From positions 124,001-188,000 of the forward strand of contig CBDCYR010000016.1 in the NCBI GenBank assembly GCA_965224275.1: a stretch of 64,000 bases of DNA. The letters run 5' to 3'. Below, in pieces: positions 17,457 to 26,924 of the stretch (positions within the stretch are counted from its first letter, which is position 1; every line of letters begins with the position of its first letter). Made by a program: the position numbers and the translations under genes. The notes under the pieces were generated by a model that had not been told where the DNA came from, ran no database searches, and saw nothing but the letters and a program-made list of their open reading frames with translations. This stretch comes from CAUZWH01 sp965224275. Lineage in GTDB: Bacteria > Pseudomonadota > Alphaproteobacteria > SHVV01.

Positions 17457-18596
17457 ATGACCGAAGATTATTCCTTGTCGATCGCTGAACCCGGTGCCCG
17501 TGTGGTTGTTGCGATGTCGGGCGGCGTCGATTCATCGGTTGCAGCGGCGCTCTGCAAAGCGGCGGGCTATGATGTCGTTGGCGTTACGCTGCAACTCTAC
17601 GACAACGGCGCGGCCCAGGGACGTAAAGGCGCCTGTTGTGCGGGGCAGGATATTCTCGATGCCCGTGGTGTCGCGAGCGCGCTCGATATTCCCCACTATG
17701 TGCTCGACTATGAGGCGCGTTTCCGCGACTCCGTGATCGAGCCTTTTGCCGATAGCTATCTTGGCGGCGAAACTCCAATTCCTTGCATTTCGTGCAATCA
17801 GACGGTTAAATTCCGAGACCTGCTGGCGACCGCCAAAGAGCTAGGAGCCGCCTGCATGGTGACCGGCCACTATGTGCGCCGTGTCGTCGGTGCCGCCGGT
17901 CCTGAGTTGCATCGGGCACGCGATCACCACCGTGATCAGAGCTATTTCCTATTTGCAACAACGCGCGCGCAGCTCGATTTTTTGCGCTTCCCATTGGGGG
18001 GCCTCGACAAGGATGAAACCCGCGCCCTTGCCGAACGCTATGATCTGCCCGTGGCATCCAAGCCGGATAGTCAGGACATCTGTTTCGTTCCTACCGGGCG
18101 CTACGCCGACATCATTGCCAAGCTGCGACCTGACGCGGGACAGCCGGGCGATATCGTCAGCATCGCAGGACGCAAGCTCGGGGTTCACCAAGGGATCCTT
18201 CACTTCACCATCGGGCAGCGCCGCGGCCTCGGCTTGGGCGGTGGGGACGCGCTCTATGTGGTTCGCCTGGAGCCGGCGAGCAACCGGGTCGTCGTGGGAC
18301 CCAAAGAGGCTCTTGAGATCGGCCGCGTGACCGTGCGCGACGTCAATTGGCTGAGCCCGGCCGTGCGCCATGCCGGGGCTGACGGCGTGCGTGCGACGAT
18401 TAAGGTTCGATCGACCCAGCCTGGCACGGCCGCGCGCGTTTTCGATGCCGGGGCGGGCATGGCCGAGGTTGTCCTGGAGACCGGCGAAGAAGGTGTCTCA
18501 CCCGGTCAGGCGTGCGTCTTTTACGACGGTGATCGGGTGCTCGGCGGTGGCTGGATCAGCGCGACCGAGACTGTGCTGGATCGCGCTGCCGCCTAA
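17457..18596 (+). CDS. mnmA: tRNA-specific 2-thiouridylase MnmA
   Basis: MnmA installs the 2-thio group on U34 of the Lys, Glu and Gln tRNAs, using ATP and a sulfur relay. The 379-residue protein has the PP-loop SGGVDSS near residue 20, the nucleophile Cys region PCISCNQTVKF, the tRNA contact GHYVRR, the second catalytic Cys in PDSQDICFVPTG, and the C-terminal beta-barrel with HFTIGQRRGLGLGGGDALYV and SPGQACVFYDGDRVLGGGWI. Length and order are normal. The start is the ATG at 17457; a GTG directly before it is possible. It is transcribed alone, 90 bases before a tRNA gene. Confidence 0.97.
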   Translation: MTEDYSLSIAEPGARVVVAMSGGVDSSVAAALCKAAGYDVVGVTLQLYDNGAAQGRKGACCAGQDILDARGVASALDIPHYVLDYEARFRDSVIEPFADSYLGGETPIPCISCNQTVKFRDLLATAKELGAACMVTGHYVRRVVGAAGPELHRARDHHRDQSYFLFATTRAQLDFLRFPLGGLDKDETRALAERYDLPVASKPDSQDICFVPTGRYADIIAKLRPDAGQPGDIVSIAGRKLGVHQGILHFTIGQRRGLGLGGGDALYVVRLEPASNRVVVGPKEALEIGRVTVRDVNWLSPAVRHAGADGVRATIKVRSTQPGTAARVFDAGAGMAEVVLETGEEGVSPGQACVFYDGDRVLGGGWISATETVLDRAAA

Positions 18597-18685
18597 CCGC
18601 GCTTGCGGCGATGCGCCGCGCCGGGGCATGTCGAGCGTCCTTGACAGGCCCCGGCACCGGTTCTATAGCGGCGTTCTCCGAATGG

Positions 18686-18761
18686 GGCGGCGTAGCTCAG
18701 TTGGTAGAGCAGTGGAATCATAATCCATTTGTCGCTGGTTCAAGTCCGGCCGCCGCTACCA
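18686..18761 (+). tRNA. tRNA-Met (anticodon CAT, elongator type)
   Basis: A full cloverleaf of 76 bases. The acceptor is GGCGGCG/CGCCGCT (with G-T closure), the D arm GCTC/GAGC, the anticodon stem GTGGA/TCCAT with loop ATCATAA (CAT at 34-36), and the T arm GCTGG-TTCAAGT-CCGGC. CCA is encoded. The first acceptor pair G-T and the loop are unlike initiator tRNA. A CAT anticodon could also mark tRNA-Ile2, but the sequence matches alphaproteobacterial elongator Met better. Confidence 0.95.
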
Positions 18762-19351
18762 AGGATATCAAGGGCTTAGCTTATAGTAGCTCGCTCGTTT
18801 TCCCTATCGGGTAAGCAGTAGGTAAGCATCGCGCAGCGAAACCAGACGCCAACCGTTCCCTTAACATCGTGGCATGCTGTGTACAAATTCTTGCCGTTAG
18901 CGACCATGCGTAGCCACTAGTAAACCACTTCATCACAACGCTTCCAACGCGATCCCTGACCAGGCCATCCGGATAGCCCCACCATTCGCTGGCTGGGTGA
19001 TTAACCGGTGGGCCGATATTGCTCACAGTTAGAAGGGACATCGGCACACCCCCGGGCGCCCTTGACTAGGGCAGGTTCCTGGAGCGTAGAACCAAGGAGG
19101 GAAAGGGTCACATGTAGGCAAGGCAAAACTAAAGGAACCCTTCTGATTGGGGGAAAACAAATGGGCCGGCAGACAGAGGCCCGACAGCATCGATCTAACT
19201 TCCGAGGTGTTTGGGACGCCAAACGGGCAGATCGCTACCAGTGAGTTGTGTAGGCGCCCTGAGGGGATTGTTTGGGCGATAGCAGCCGTTCAATGAGGTT
19301 AGACCGTCGTCCAATGTAGCGTTGTAGCGGTTCCTGCGGGTAAGGGTGGGA
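18762..19351. other. tRNA-flanking gap with no supported gene
   Basis: These 590 bases carry only short frames with unlikely composition. A purine-rich AAGGAGGG at 19095 leads only to ATG-TAG, and a 27-codon frame at 19161 follows GGGGG but resembles nothing I know. No integrase and no second copy of the tRNA 3' end was seen. This may be a decayed insertion beside the tRNA. Confidence 0.4.
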
Positions 19352-19588
19352 TCACCTTTGAAACATCATCCGAACCTTCTTGCGAATGTCCTCCAATTCG
19401 ATTTGGAGTTGGTCGATCTCGCCTTCGATCTCATCGATTGACATGCACTCCGACGTAACAAGCACCCTGCCTTGCTCATCTAACGTGCTCGTTTTCAGAT
19501 AGATTTTTGCGACTGGCGGCATCTGAATGCGGTCGGGGTTCTGAGGTTCCGCTGACCTGAAATCCAGTTCAAAAACGAGAGTTGCCAT
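19352..19588 (-). CDS. hypothetical 78-residue protein
   Basis: The ATG at 19588 is preceded by an excellent ribosome-binding site (GGAGGGAGCG directly upstream), so I prefer it to upstream in-frame Met codons. The product (ATLVFELDFRSAEPQNPDRI at the start, SIDEIEGEIDQLQIELEDIR near the end) is acidic with a predicted C-terminal coiled coil of about 30 residues. I do not recognise the family. No signal or membrane segment is present. It faces the UPF0149 gene across a 200-base divergent interval. Confidence 0.6.
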   Translation of the reverse strand: MATLVFELDFRSAEPQNPDRIQMPPVAKIYLKTSTLDEQGRVLVTSECMSIDEIEGEIDQLQIELEDIRKKVRMMFQR

Positions 19589-19837
19589 CGCTCCCTCCAA
19601 TGCCGTTACAGTCCAATTTGGTTCAGCTATTCTCGCGGCGTCCGTGGGATTTGTCGAAGCGAGCATGAGTGCCGAACGAACCGATCCGAACGGGCCAATT
19701 ACCATCGGCGGATGAAAATGTGGTCTTGTCGTTCTGATCCTGTTGGTAATTTCGTTGGTGTGGAATTATCGAGCTAATGAACGACGTACTCCCATGACAG
19801 AATCAGCGAAGAGGACATTGCTTACCTTGACGCTTTC

Positions 19838-20365
19838 TTGATGTCCGAGAATTCGCCGGAGAAATGCTTCCAGGTTTCAGATTTAGACGGATTTCTAACT
19901 GGTATCGTTGTCGGACCTGAGCTGATCCTGCCCAGTGAATGGCTCCCGATTGTATGGGGTGAGGAGTACTCAAACTTTCAGGATCAAGCCCAAGCCGAAC
20001 GGGTGCTCGAGATAATTATTGGCCGCTACAACCAAATCATCCGGGTTTTGGATAACACGCCCGATGAGTTCAGTCCTTGGTTTTGGGTGGATGAGGAGGG
20101 AACGGTTATCGCCTCTGATTGGGCTGAAGGTTTTCGTGATGCTGTTGAGCTGCGGTTGGAGGATTGGCAGCCGTTGCTGAACGACGAAAGCAGTTACGAC
20201 ATTCTGATGCCCATCGGAGCTTTTTGGCCTGGTGAAGATGGGAGCTCGATTATTGAGCAGGCCGATACCAACATCGAGGAAATCACCGACGAACTGATCA
20301 GCCGTATTCCCGTAGCGGTAATTGAAGTGCGCCAGTTCTGGAGAGATCGGATAATTTCAAACTAG
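19838..20365 (+). CDS. UPF0149/YecA-family protein, 5' end apparently damaged
   Basis: The 175-residue frame matches the UPF0149 (YgfB/YecA) fold: VSDLDGFLTGIVVGPELILP followed by SEWLPIVWG, NQIIRVLDNTPDEFSPWFWV and DWAEGFRDAVELR. Function in this family is poorly defined. The same frame upstream of the TTG/ATG at 19838-19843 already reads ISEEDIAYLDAFL, which is the expected N-terminus, but has no usable start. An ATG with MTE lies at 19794 one base out of frame, so a 1-base indel near 19800 probably broke the start. The C-terminal SEC-C zinc motif seen in many relatives is absent. The next gene begins three bases after the stop. Confidence 0.75.
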   Translation: MMSENSPEKCFQVSDLDGFLTGIVVGPELILPSEWLPIVWGEEYSNFQDQAQAERVLEIIIGRYNQIIRVLDNTPDEFSPWFWVDEEGTVIASDWAEGFRDAVELRLEDWQPLLNDESSYDILMPIGAFWPGEDGSSIIEQADTNIEEITDELISRIPVAVIEVRQFWRDRIISN

Positions 20366-20367
20366 GC

Positions 20368-20661
20368 GTGAACCAGATGACTTTAACCCGAGCTGATCTC
20401 GTCGAAACTGCGATCAAGGAGCTAGGGCTTTCCCGATCAGACATCGAAAAATTGGTCCTCGAAGTACTGAGGGAGATCACTGGAGTGTTAGCCCAAGGAG
20501 CGCCGGTGAAGGAGTTTCTATGTCCGACAAAAGCCCGGGCGCATCGGTCGTAATCCAAAGACTGGAGAAGAAATCCCGATATCACCGAGGCGGATCATCT
20601 CTTTCAAGGCGTCAAAGCGTTGAAGGATCGGGTGGCCTTGAACGTCCCAGGCCCGTCGTAG
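20368..20661 (+). pseudogene. IHF/HU-family DNA-binding protein pseudogene (ihfA-like)
   Basis: The first frame reads MTLTRADLVETAIKELGLS through ITGVLAQGAPVK, the N-terminal half of an IHF alpha subunit. The expected LSSFG turn is deleted, and the frame shifts to SFYVRQKPGRIGRNPKTGEE and IPISPRRIISFKASK, the DNA-binding arm including the conserved GRNPKTG. A second shift gives LKDRVALNVPGPS and a stop at 20659. Two frameshifts and a deletion make it a clear pseudogene. Functional IHF would bend DNA at specific sites. A working copy must exist elsewhere if IHF is needed. Confidence 0.85.
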
Positions 20662-20715
20662 TAGCATCCGGGGAGAAGCGTGAAGCTAACTTAGATTTTC
20701 CCTATCTAATACTGA

Positions 20716-20740
20716 GCCCCGCCGATTGGTGGGGCTTTTT
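20716..20740 (+). terminator. rho-independent terminator
   Basis: GCCCCGCC (20716-20723) pairs with GGTGGGGC (20728-20735, one G-T pair) around GATT, followed by five T. It ends the UPF0149/ihfA-like unit and is oriented to it. Confidence 0.88.
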
Positions 20741-20826
20741 CTGTTTCCGGGGGGACGGGGACGCTCTAGGACAAACGACGCTACAACGGTCCTAGGTGTT
20801 GCAGTGTTGGGGTGTTGCATAAGGGC

Positions 20827-23355
20827 CTAACGCTGGACGGTGAACTTATGGATGTTGAACGGGGTTACCAACACGAACTCATCCTTGGTCTCGGCTGATC
20901 CCTTAGGATTGCGGAAGATGCGACTGCAATATTCTCTGCCCTGAAACCACTGCGTTGTCGCGCTACACCATTGGTCATCAAAGGCCCGAGATGTTCCGCC
21001 GAACTTCACTGGGTTGGTGCCCCATAAAAGAAAATCCCAGGCAAACGAGCCCTCGGAAGAATGCTCCGCTGTAAATTCGGTCTCGGTGCCGGCGTCAGTA
21101 CCGACCCATGTTCCTACTGCTAGGTTCTCGATCTCTTCGCTATTCAATTGCTTAAGACCTTCATCTCTAAAGCCGTAAGGCCATTCAGGCACCCCGGCCT
21201 TTCGATGCCCTTCGACAATATGCTCCACGTCTGATTTGCGCCGGAAAAAGGACCATACGTTTCGAAAAAAGGCGAGGTTAAATCCTGACCAGGATTTCCG
21301 TGCCCTCTTAGACTCCGCGGCGGCCTTCTCCAATTCACCGAGATGGGCATAGCTCACCGTAAGGATGTTGGACACCCAACTTTCAACTAGATCAGGACCC
21401 CTACGACGAGCGGTAAGGGCGGCTTCTAACGCTTTTTGATGTTCTCGGAGCAGCAGCCAAACGAACGAAAAGTTCATGTACTGCCGGGGCGTCGGGCGGG
21501 GTTCTAGCTTGGCAGCCATCTCTGTTGCTTTAGCCGCAGCAGCGTGATCGCCCGACCATGCGAAAATCATGGCGCCCTGCAAGTAGCGATCGGCGATACC
21601 GGGAGTCAGGGCAATGGCTTTGTTCACTAATTCGATTGCTTGATCGTGTTGGAGATGGCGCATCGCGAGGAAGGCCTTCAGCATGGCGGCGTAAGAGTTC
21701 TGCGGATCAAGAGCAACCGCCCGCGCTAAAGCCTGCTTGGTTTTGTCTAGGGCGGCCGGTCCAGGCATTACCTCAGCCCAATCGGCAACCCAGGCGATGT
21801 ATGCGAGCCCCGCTAACTCCGCATAGGCCTCAGCAAACGTCGGGTCGAGATTGATCGCTTGCTCAAGTAGCGAGAAAGCCTCGTTGGCCCGTTTTCGAAC
21901 GTAGGTACGATGGATTTGTCGTCCCTGCAGGTAAAGCGAGTATGCCTCAGGATTATCAGTAGGCTTGCGTTCAACACGGTCACGTTCAGATTGACCCAAT
22001 GTCACTTTAAGCGCGCCCACGACCTGTTCTGTAATCTGATCTTGTAGATCAAAGACGTCGGTAACGTCCCCGTCGTACCGCTTTGCCCAAAGATGTCCGC
22101 CGGTTTGTGTGTCTACTAGCTGCGCATTAATGCGCACCTCACTGCCCTCACGTCTAACCGACCCTTCGAGCAAATATCGAACACCTAGCTCGCGCCCAAT
22201 CGTCCTTACGTCGGTACTCTTCCCCCGGTACGAGAACGATGAGTTCCTGGCGATAACAAACAGACCGCTGATGTTCGAAAGGTCAGTAATGATGTCCTCG
22301 GCCATTCCATCTGCGAAGTAGGTTTGCTTCGGATCATCCGACATGTTGTCGAATGGAAGGACGGCGATGGAGGGTTTGTTCGGGAGAGGCTTTGGCGAGT
22401 TTTCCGGTAATCCCGCCCTGCGTAGAGCATCTAGGAATTTTTCTACGAACGCTTGGTCTTTCCAGGTTCCCCATACAATCTTGAACCATGAGATGCTCAT
22501 GCCGGGGAACACTTCTAATGCCTTCATCACGCTCTTTCTTGCACCCTCTTCGTTGCCCTCGAACATATCTATGGCCGCCAACCGCGCCCAAGCTAAGGCA
22601 TGGCCGCCTCCCTCTGCATATGGGTAGGCGAGCACTCCGCGCGAAACTTCCTTAGCTTCTTCATATTGGCCCAGTAGCATTAGGCCGTTGGCCAGCATGC
22701 CGGGAACCCAACCTGGATAGAAAGGCTCGTACCGCATGCCTTTTTTCATAAGCTCTACGCCCTCAGCGGGTTGACCCGCTTGTATTTTCGTCGATCCACC
22801 AATGGCATTCGTATCCCCGCCGTTCGGAAGCATTTCGATTGCACGATCGGCGTGGGCTATCGCAGCTTCGTAATCTCGCTCCAACAAATCCAATACGGAC
22901 TGTAGTAGGTAGGTGTGTGCTTCTTCTCCAAGTGATAACGACCTATTCGCGAACTCGCGCGCCTTTGCGAGATCCGCTTCTGGGTCTTTGCTTGCGCCGA
23001 CAATTATCCCGAACCAGAGGCTCCACCCCATCATCTGGTTCGAAAGTATTGCATCAGGGTTTTGTCGGTAGACCTCGGTCGCCAGTCGTTCTACCTCAGC
23101 CATGTTGTCCGGGCTCCACGTCTGGGCAAGCTCACGCCATTCAAGGAGTGCGCGATACGCCTCGGAATCCGGTGACAGCTGTCGCCAGGCCTTTGCCTGT
23201 TCGCCAATCGTTAGCTCAATGTGCAATGCAAGGAGAATTTTCTCCGTGATCTCGTCCTGAAGAGCGAAAAGGTCTTTCAGCTCTCGGTCGTAGCGTTCTG
23301 CCCATAGGTGCTTTCCGTCGATAGCGTCGATTAATTGTGCCGTGAAGCGAAGCAT
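20827..23355 (-). CDS. TolB-like/TPR protein, C-terminal part of a frameshifted cyclase gene
   Basis: This frame continues the upstream cyclase gene after a 1-base shift near 23350: the broken text VLEGSVQRSGE should run into LRFTAQLIDAIDGKHLWAER here. It contains the end of one TolB-like domain, a first TPR block (about residues 60-310), then a second complete TolB-like domain (PSIAVLPFDNMSDDPKQTYF at about 330, VRYLLEGSVRREGSEVRINA), and a second TPR block (about 465-700). A C-terminal domain of about 130 residues that I do not recognise follows (TWVGTDAGTETEFTAEHSSE). If translated alone from the ATG at 23355 it would be a soluble 842-residue protein. Confidence 0.75.
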   Translation of the reverse strand: MLRFTAQLIDAIDGKHLWAERYDRELKDLFALQDEITEKILLALHIELTIGEQAKAWRQLSPDSEAYRALLEWRELAQTWSPDNMAEVERLATEVYRQNPDAILSNQMMGWSLWFGIIVGASKDPEADLAKAREFANRSLSLGEEAHTYLLQSVLDLLERDYEAAIAHADRAIEMLPNGGDTNAIGGSTKIQAGQPAEGVELMKKGMRYEPFYPGWVPGMLANGLMLLGQYEEAKEVSRGVLAYPYAEGGGHALAWARLAAIDMFEGNEEGARKSVMKALEVFPGMSISWFKIVWGTWKDQAFVEKFLDALRRAGLPENSPKPLPNKPSIAVLPFDNMSDDPKQTYFADGMAEDIITDLSNISGLFVIARNSSFSYRGKSTDVRTIGRELGVRYLLEGSVRREGSEVRINAQLVDTQTGGHLWAKRYDGDVTDVFDLQDQITEQVVGALKVTLGQSERDRVERKPTDNPEAYSLYLQGRQIHRTYVRKRANEAFSLLEQAINLDPTFAEAYAELAGLAYIAWVADWAEVMPGPAALDKTKQALARAVALDPQNSYAAMLKAFLAMRHLQHDQAIELVNKAIALTPGIADRYLQGAMIFAWSGDHAAAAKATEMAAKLEPRPTPRQYMNFSFVWLLLREHQKALEAALTARRRGPDLVESWVSNILTVSYAHLGELEKAAAESKRARKSWSGFNLAFFRNVWSFFRRKSDVEHIVEGHRKAGVPEWPYGFRDEGLKQLNSEEIENLAVGTWVGTDAGTETEFTAEHSSEGSFAWDFLLWGTNPVKFGGTSRAFDDQWCSATTQWFQGREYCSRIFRNPKGSAETKDEFVLVTPFNIHKFTVQR

Positions 23356-24290
23356 TCGCCGGATCGTTGCACGCTGCCTTCGAGCACGTAACGGACACCG
23401 AGGTCTTCAGCGACCGTCTGGACTTTGGTTGGCTTCCCCTTGTAAGCGAAAGTAGAGTTGCGAGCGATCACAACCAGATCGGGTGAGGTCGATAGGTCGG
23501 CGATAATGTTTTCGGCAAGACCGTCTCCGATGTACTCCTGAGACGCATCGCCCGTGAGGTTGTCGAATGGCAGCACTGCAATAGATGGCTTTTCTGGCAA
23601 TGTGAATGCCATTTTGGCCGGATCGGCAGGATCGAAGTCGGGCTGCTCCTGCCACCACCAGACGCCACCGCCACCGCCAACGACGACAACGAGCAGTAAT
23701 ACGGCTGCGGCAACGATCGATTGTCCGACGGGGAACTGCTTCTTGGGAGCCTTAGCTACCTCTCCCTCACCTAAGACCCTGAAAACCCGAACCGGCCGAG
23801 CGATGTTCTTAACCTCGACCTCGCCCATGTCTTCGAGGCTGATTTCCATGCGGTCTCGGACATTGTCCCGAACGGTTCGCGAGAGGCAGATGCCACCTGG
23901 TTGCGCAAGCGCTTCTATCCGTGCGGCTACGTTGACACCGTCGCCATAGATGTCATCGCCATCCACCATGACGTCGCCGAGATTGATGCCGATCCGGAAC
24001 AGCATCTTTTCTTCGTCCGGCACGGGAGCGTTCTGCTCGGCCATGACGGCCTGGACCTTTTGAGAACAGCTAACCGCCTCAATGACGCTTGGAAACTCAA
24101 GCAGCAGCCCGTCGCCGGCCATACCGACAATGCGCCCGCCGTGCTCTTTCGAGATCGGATCGGTTAAGGCTCTAAGATCTTTGAGGCGTGAGAGGGTCCC
24201 AGCCTCGTCTTTGCCCATGAGGCGACTGTAGCCCGCAACGTCGACCGCCATAATAGCTGCCAGTCTGCGTGTCACTTCCCCGTCCGCCAT
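23331..24290 (-). CDS. class III adenylate/guanylate cyclase, N-terminal part of a frameshifted gene
   Basis: The ATG at 24290 follows GGGGGAGGC. Residues 8-180 form a class III nucleotide cyclase domain: AAIMAVDVAGYSRLMGKDEA (first metal Asp), GGRIVGMAGDGLLLEF (second metal Asp), and IYGDGVNVAARIEALAQPGG (Asn/Arg of the active site). A single membrane helix follows at about 200-220 (IVAAAVLLLVVVVGG), then a TolB-like domain (PSIAVLPFDNLTGDASQEYI) that ends abruptly at the frameshift. The family makes cAMP or cGMP; the usual substrate-selecting Lys before GDG is not present (VGMAGDG), so the nucleotide is uncertain. The shift could be a real mutation or a sequencing indel. Confidence 0.8.
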   Translation of the reverse strand: MADGEVTRRLAAIMAVDVAGYSRLMGKDEAGTLSRLKDLRALTDPISKEHGGRIVGMAGDGLLLEFPSVIEAVSCSQKVQAVMAEQNAPVPDEEKMLFRIGINLGDVMVDGDDIYGDGVNVAARIEALAQPGGICLSRTVRDNVRDRMEISLEDMGEVEVKNIARPVRVFRVLGEGEVAKAPKKQFPVGQSIVAAAVLLLVVVVGGGGGVWWWQEQPDFDPADPAKMAFTLPEKPSIAVLPFDNLTGDASQEYIGDGLAENIIADLSTSPDLVVIARNSTFAYKGKPTKVQTVAEDLGVRYVLEGSVQRSGECFASRHN

Positions 24291-24410
24291 GCCTCCCCCG
24301 AGGTCGATTGCACTAGGAGGAGTGTAGCGCACCAGTGGCCGAACGGGCACCTGGTGAGACACCGCAACGCTGCAACGGCTGGCGAACGGTCAAATCTGAC
24401 GGTCTGTCGA

Positions 24411-24472
24411 ATATGACGATATGACGATATGCGGAATATGCGGGTTATGACGATATGTGGGATATGACGACC
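24411..24472. repeat. short degenerate direct repeats (ATATGACG / ATATGCGG)
   Basis: Six or seven imperfect copies of an 8-bp ATATGACG-like unit occur between 24411 and 24472, upstream of the cyclase gene (120 bases before its start codon). Copies include ATATGACG, ATATGCGG and ATATGTGG. They are locally AT-rich in a GC-rich setting. No protein is supported here. Confidence 0.65.
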
Positions 24473-25196
24473 ACGGGTTCGCGCGGATAACCCAACAGCC
24501 CAGAACCACCGCCAAGCCTTCCAGCCCGCGTTCTCCGGTAGGCCAGAAAGCCCGACTCTCATATCGCTAGGAGCGTTTATGGTCAGGTTTTGGAACCATG
24601 GATTGGGCCGGTCTCCAGGTCTCGCTCGCCGTTAAAAGGGATGATTAATGTTGTAAGCCGGCGACTGGCCTTCAGGGCTTTCGCGCGCGTAGGACAAATG
24701 CGAAACTTGTAAGTGAAGCGGCCATCTAGACGATCACGCGATGTCCGTTTTCAACCCGATTTCGTCTGCTTAGCGCCCGAAACCTGCCGTCAAGGATAAG
24801 CGTCCAGGACGGCAATTTGTGTGAAGGGTTGTCGGACGCCTGCCGCGACGCGGTGTTGCTGCGCGCTAAGTGCGGCAGGTGTCGGACAAGTCTTCACAAT
24901 TTCAGACCATTCGACGATGGCCAAACGACGTCTGGAAAGGGTTGATAACCCAACGTAGTGCCGCCTGCTCGCCACGCTGCGGCGGCAGTGGCTGGGGCGA
25001 GGGTCATCGTCCCTGTGGCCACCGACCCAACGCGGACATCTGAGAAGATTTGTGCATCATGACCAATACCCTTCCACCATCGGGCCGCCGATGGCGCGAC
25101 GCGCCAATGCCGGACAAGCCTTCGCCGGGTGACGCAACAACCTTCGCAATGTGTCACGCTGGCTTAAGAAACTGAGGACTCCGCATCAGGAGCCGG
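24473..25196. other. gap with no supported gene
   Basis: These 724 bases hold no frame with believable composition. The only structure I can point to is the first copy of a dispersed repeat (24898-24966). The sequence shows scattered fragments such as two GGACAAG-type motifs, and is consistent with decayed intergenic DNA. Confidence 0.45.
24898..24966 (+). repeat. dispersed intergenic repeat, copy 1
   Basis: Shares AATTTCAG, ATTYGAC, GGAAAGGGTTGATAACC and ACG.A.TGC.GC in the same order and spacing with 26851-26919. About three quarters of positions over 69 bases agree. The two copies flank the serine-hydrolase pseudogene in direct orientation. Confidence 0.7.
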
Positions 25197-26660
25197 CTAA
25201 TTGCCGCTCAGCCGCGCGTCCATCACCTTGGCAGAAACTTTCGTGCCACTTCTTTGCTCGGGATTGTTGTAGTTGCCCGCGAACACCGTCACCACGATTT
25301 CCTTTTCGGGCACGATGAATATTCGCTGGTCCCCTTTTCCGGCGGCGCCAATGAAGTGGTAGACATCGTTTCCCGTGATCCGGCCGGCGTACCACATGAA
25401 GCCGTATCCAATGGTGCCATCCGGGCCCAAGGGGATGTTCTGGACATGCCGTTGGGTGGATAGTTTAACCCACTCCGCGGGGATGATTTGCTGCCCCTTT
25501 CAGACTCCCTTATGCAGAAATAGCGAGCCGATCTTGGCGAGGTCGCGTGCCCGCATCCGCAATCCGGATGCGGCGCTGGGGAACTTCCCAGGGCTCCAGG
25601 CGGTTGATCCCAGCCATTCGTAACTGGTGATGCCGAGGGGGCGAAACAGTGTTTCCTCGGCGAATTTGTCAATGTGCTTGCCGGTCATGCGATGGATCAG
25701 GCCGGCCAAAAGCTGGGTCAGACCGCCGTTGTAGTTCCATCGGCTGCCGACTGGATCGCGGACGGGACGGCCAAGCACCATGCCGATCGGGTCCGGGGTG
25801 TGATTCATCCGAAGTTCGTCGTTCTCGGTACGTGGAACGCCGAGCTCTTTCCATTCAAGACCCGCGGTCATGGTCAAGACGTGGCGCAGAGTGATGTCTT
25901 CTACGCCGGCCCCGAACTTTCCTTCGAGATCCTCGAAGTATTCGATGATCGGCCGCTCGATGGCATCTTGATAATCGTCGCCGAGCGCGATTCCCAAGAG
26001 CGCTGTCGTGACGCTCTTGGTGACTGAGCGCAGATCATGAAGGCTATCGTGATCGAAGCGTACGTCTCCTATCGAGCGGCCCCATCGTTCGTCCCAGCCG
26101 GAGAAGTATTGCTCGTACACCAGGCGCCCGGCATGCTCGACAATGACGGCGTGAACGTTGCGGATGTCGTTGTTCACTATTTCCGTTGTGAGTGCGGCCA
26201 AGGCCGTGGGGTCGAAGCCCGCCTCAGAGGGGGCCGCGACCGCCCAGCCATCGTCAAGTCGGGCGGGAGTTCGATCGACCGACACGACGTTGATAATCAC
26301 CGTCTCCCGACCCCAGAAGGTAACGGAATCGGTCCCGGTATAGCCGGGATCGGAGGTGTACATGATCGCTCTTACCGGCACGCGCCTGTCGCAGCGCTTA
26401 CTGTACCGTTCCCTGACGCCGCCTCCGGAAAGCGCGCCATGCTCCGGTGACCGGGTCACGGCATTTGCCTCCAAGACCGCTTCATAGGATGGCGCAACAT
26501 CCTTCGCGCAATCGTTGCGCTCTCCATAGATCATCGTTGGCACGCCGGAAATCGCGACCAACTCGCGGGCGTCTTGGGCTAGGGCGGCCCCCAGGTCGGT
26601 CTCAAAAGTACTGCCGATAAATGCTGCGAGAAATAACGAAACAAAGGTCCTGCGCCTCAT
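25197..26660 (-). pseudogene. serine hydrolase (class C beta-lactamase fold) with in-frame stop
   Basis: The ATG at 26660 follows GGGGAGG and starts a signal peptide (RTFVSLFLAAFIGS). An N-terminal domain is followed by the penicillin-binding fold: SVTKS (SxxK nucleophile, about residue 217), WNYNGGLTQLL (YxN), and a final HFIGAAGKGDQ region in place of KTG. A TGA at 25500-25502 interrupts the frame exactly where GV-Trp-KGQQIIP would be expected (TGG to TGA). The same frame then continues without error for 100 codons (IIPAEWVKLSTQRHV to the stop at 25197). A single nonsense mutation is therefore the simplest reading. Readthrough or a truncated product lacking the last 100 residues are alternatives. 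Substrates of this family range from D-amino peptides to esters. Confidence 0.85.
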
Positions 26661-26850
26661 TGCCACCTCCCCGTTGCCGACTATCCGATATCACCCGAGC
26701 GCTCACGGTAAGGGACCGGCAAACACCCTCCCAGGGCAGCGCAAAAAAATTGGATGGGAAGTTGATGGCAGTCTATGGAAGCTCAATGGCCGAGTCTATT
26801 GGCGCAGTCGAAGGGCACACTGCGCATCAGGTTGGAATGTCCGCTTTGCT

Positions 26851-26919
26851 AATTTCAGCCTATTTGACAGCGGCGAACCGAGGTCGGGAAAGGGTTGATA
26901 ACCAGACGAAATGCGGCTG
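26851..26919 (+). repeat. dispersed intergenic repeat, copy 2
   Basis: Second copy of the element at 24898-24966, directly upstream of the serine-hydrolase pseudogene and beside the 3' end of the YceI-like gene. The GGAAAGGGTTGATAACC core is identical in both. Confidence 0.7.
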
Positions 26920-26924
26920 CCCAA

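Noticed and set aside
18762..19047. Attachment site or integrase remnant beside tRNA-Met
   Set aside because: No direct repeat of the tRNA 3' end and no integrase motif were found; the 88-codon minus-strand frame here has no recognisable domain.
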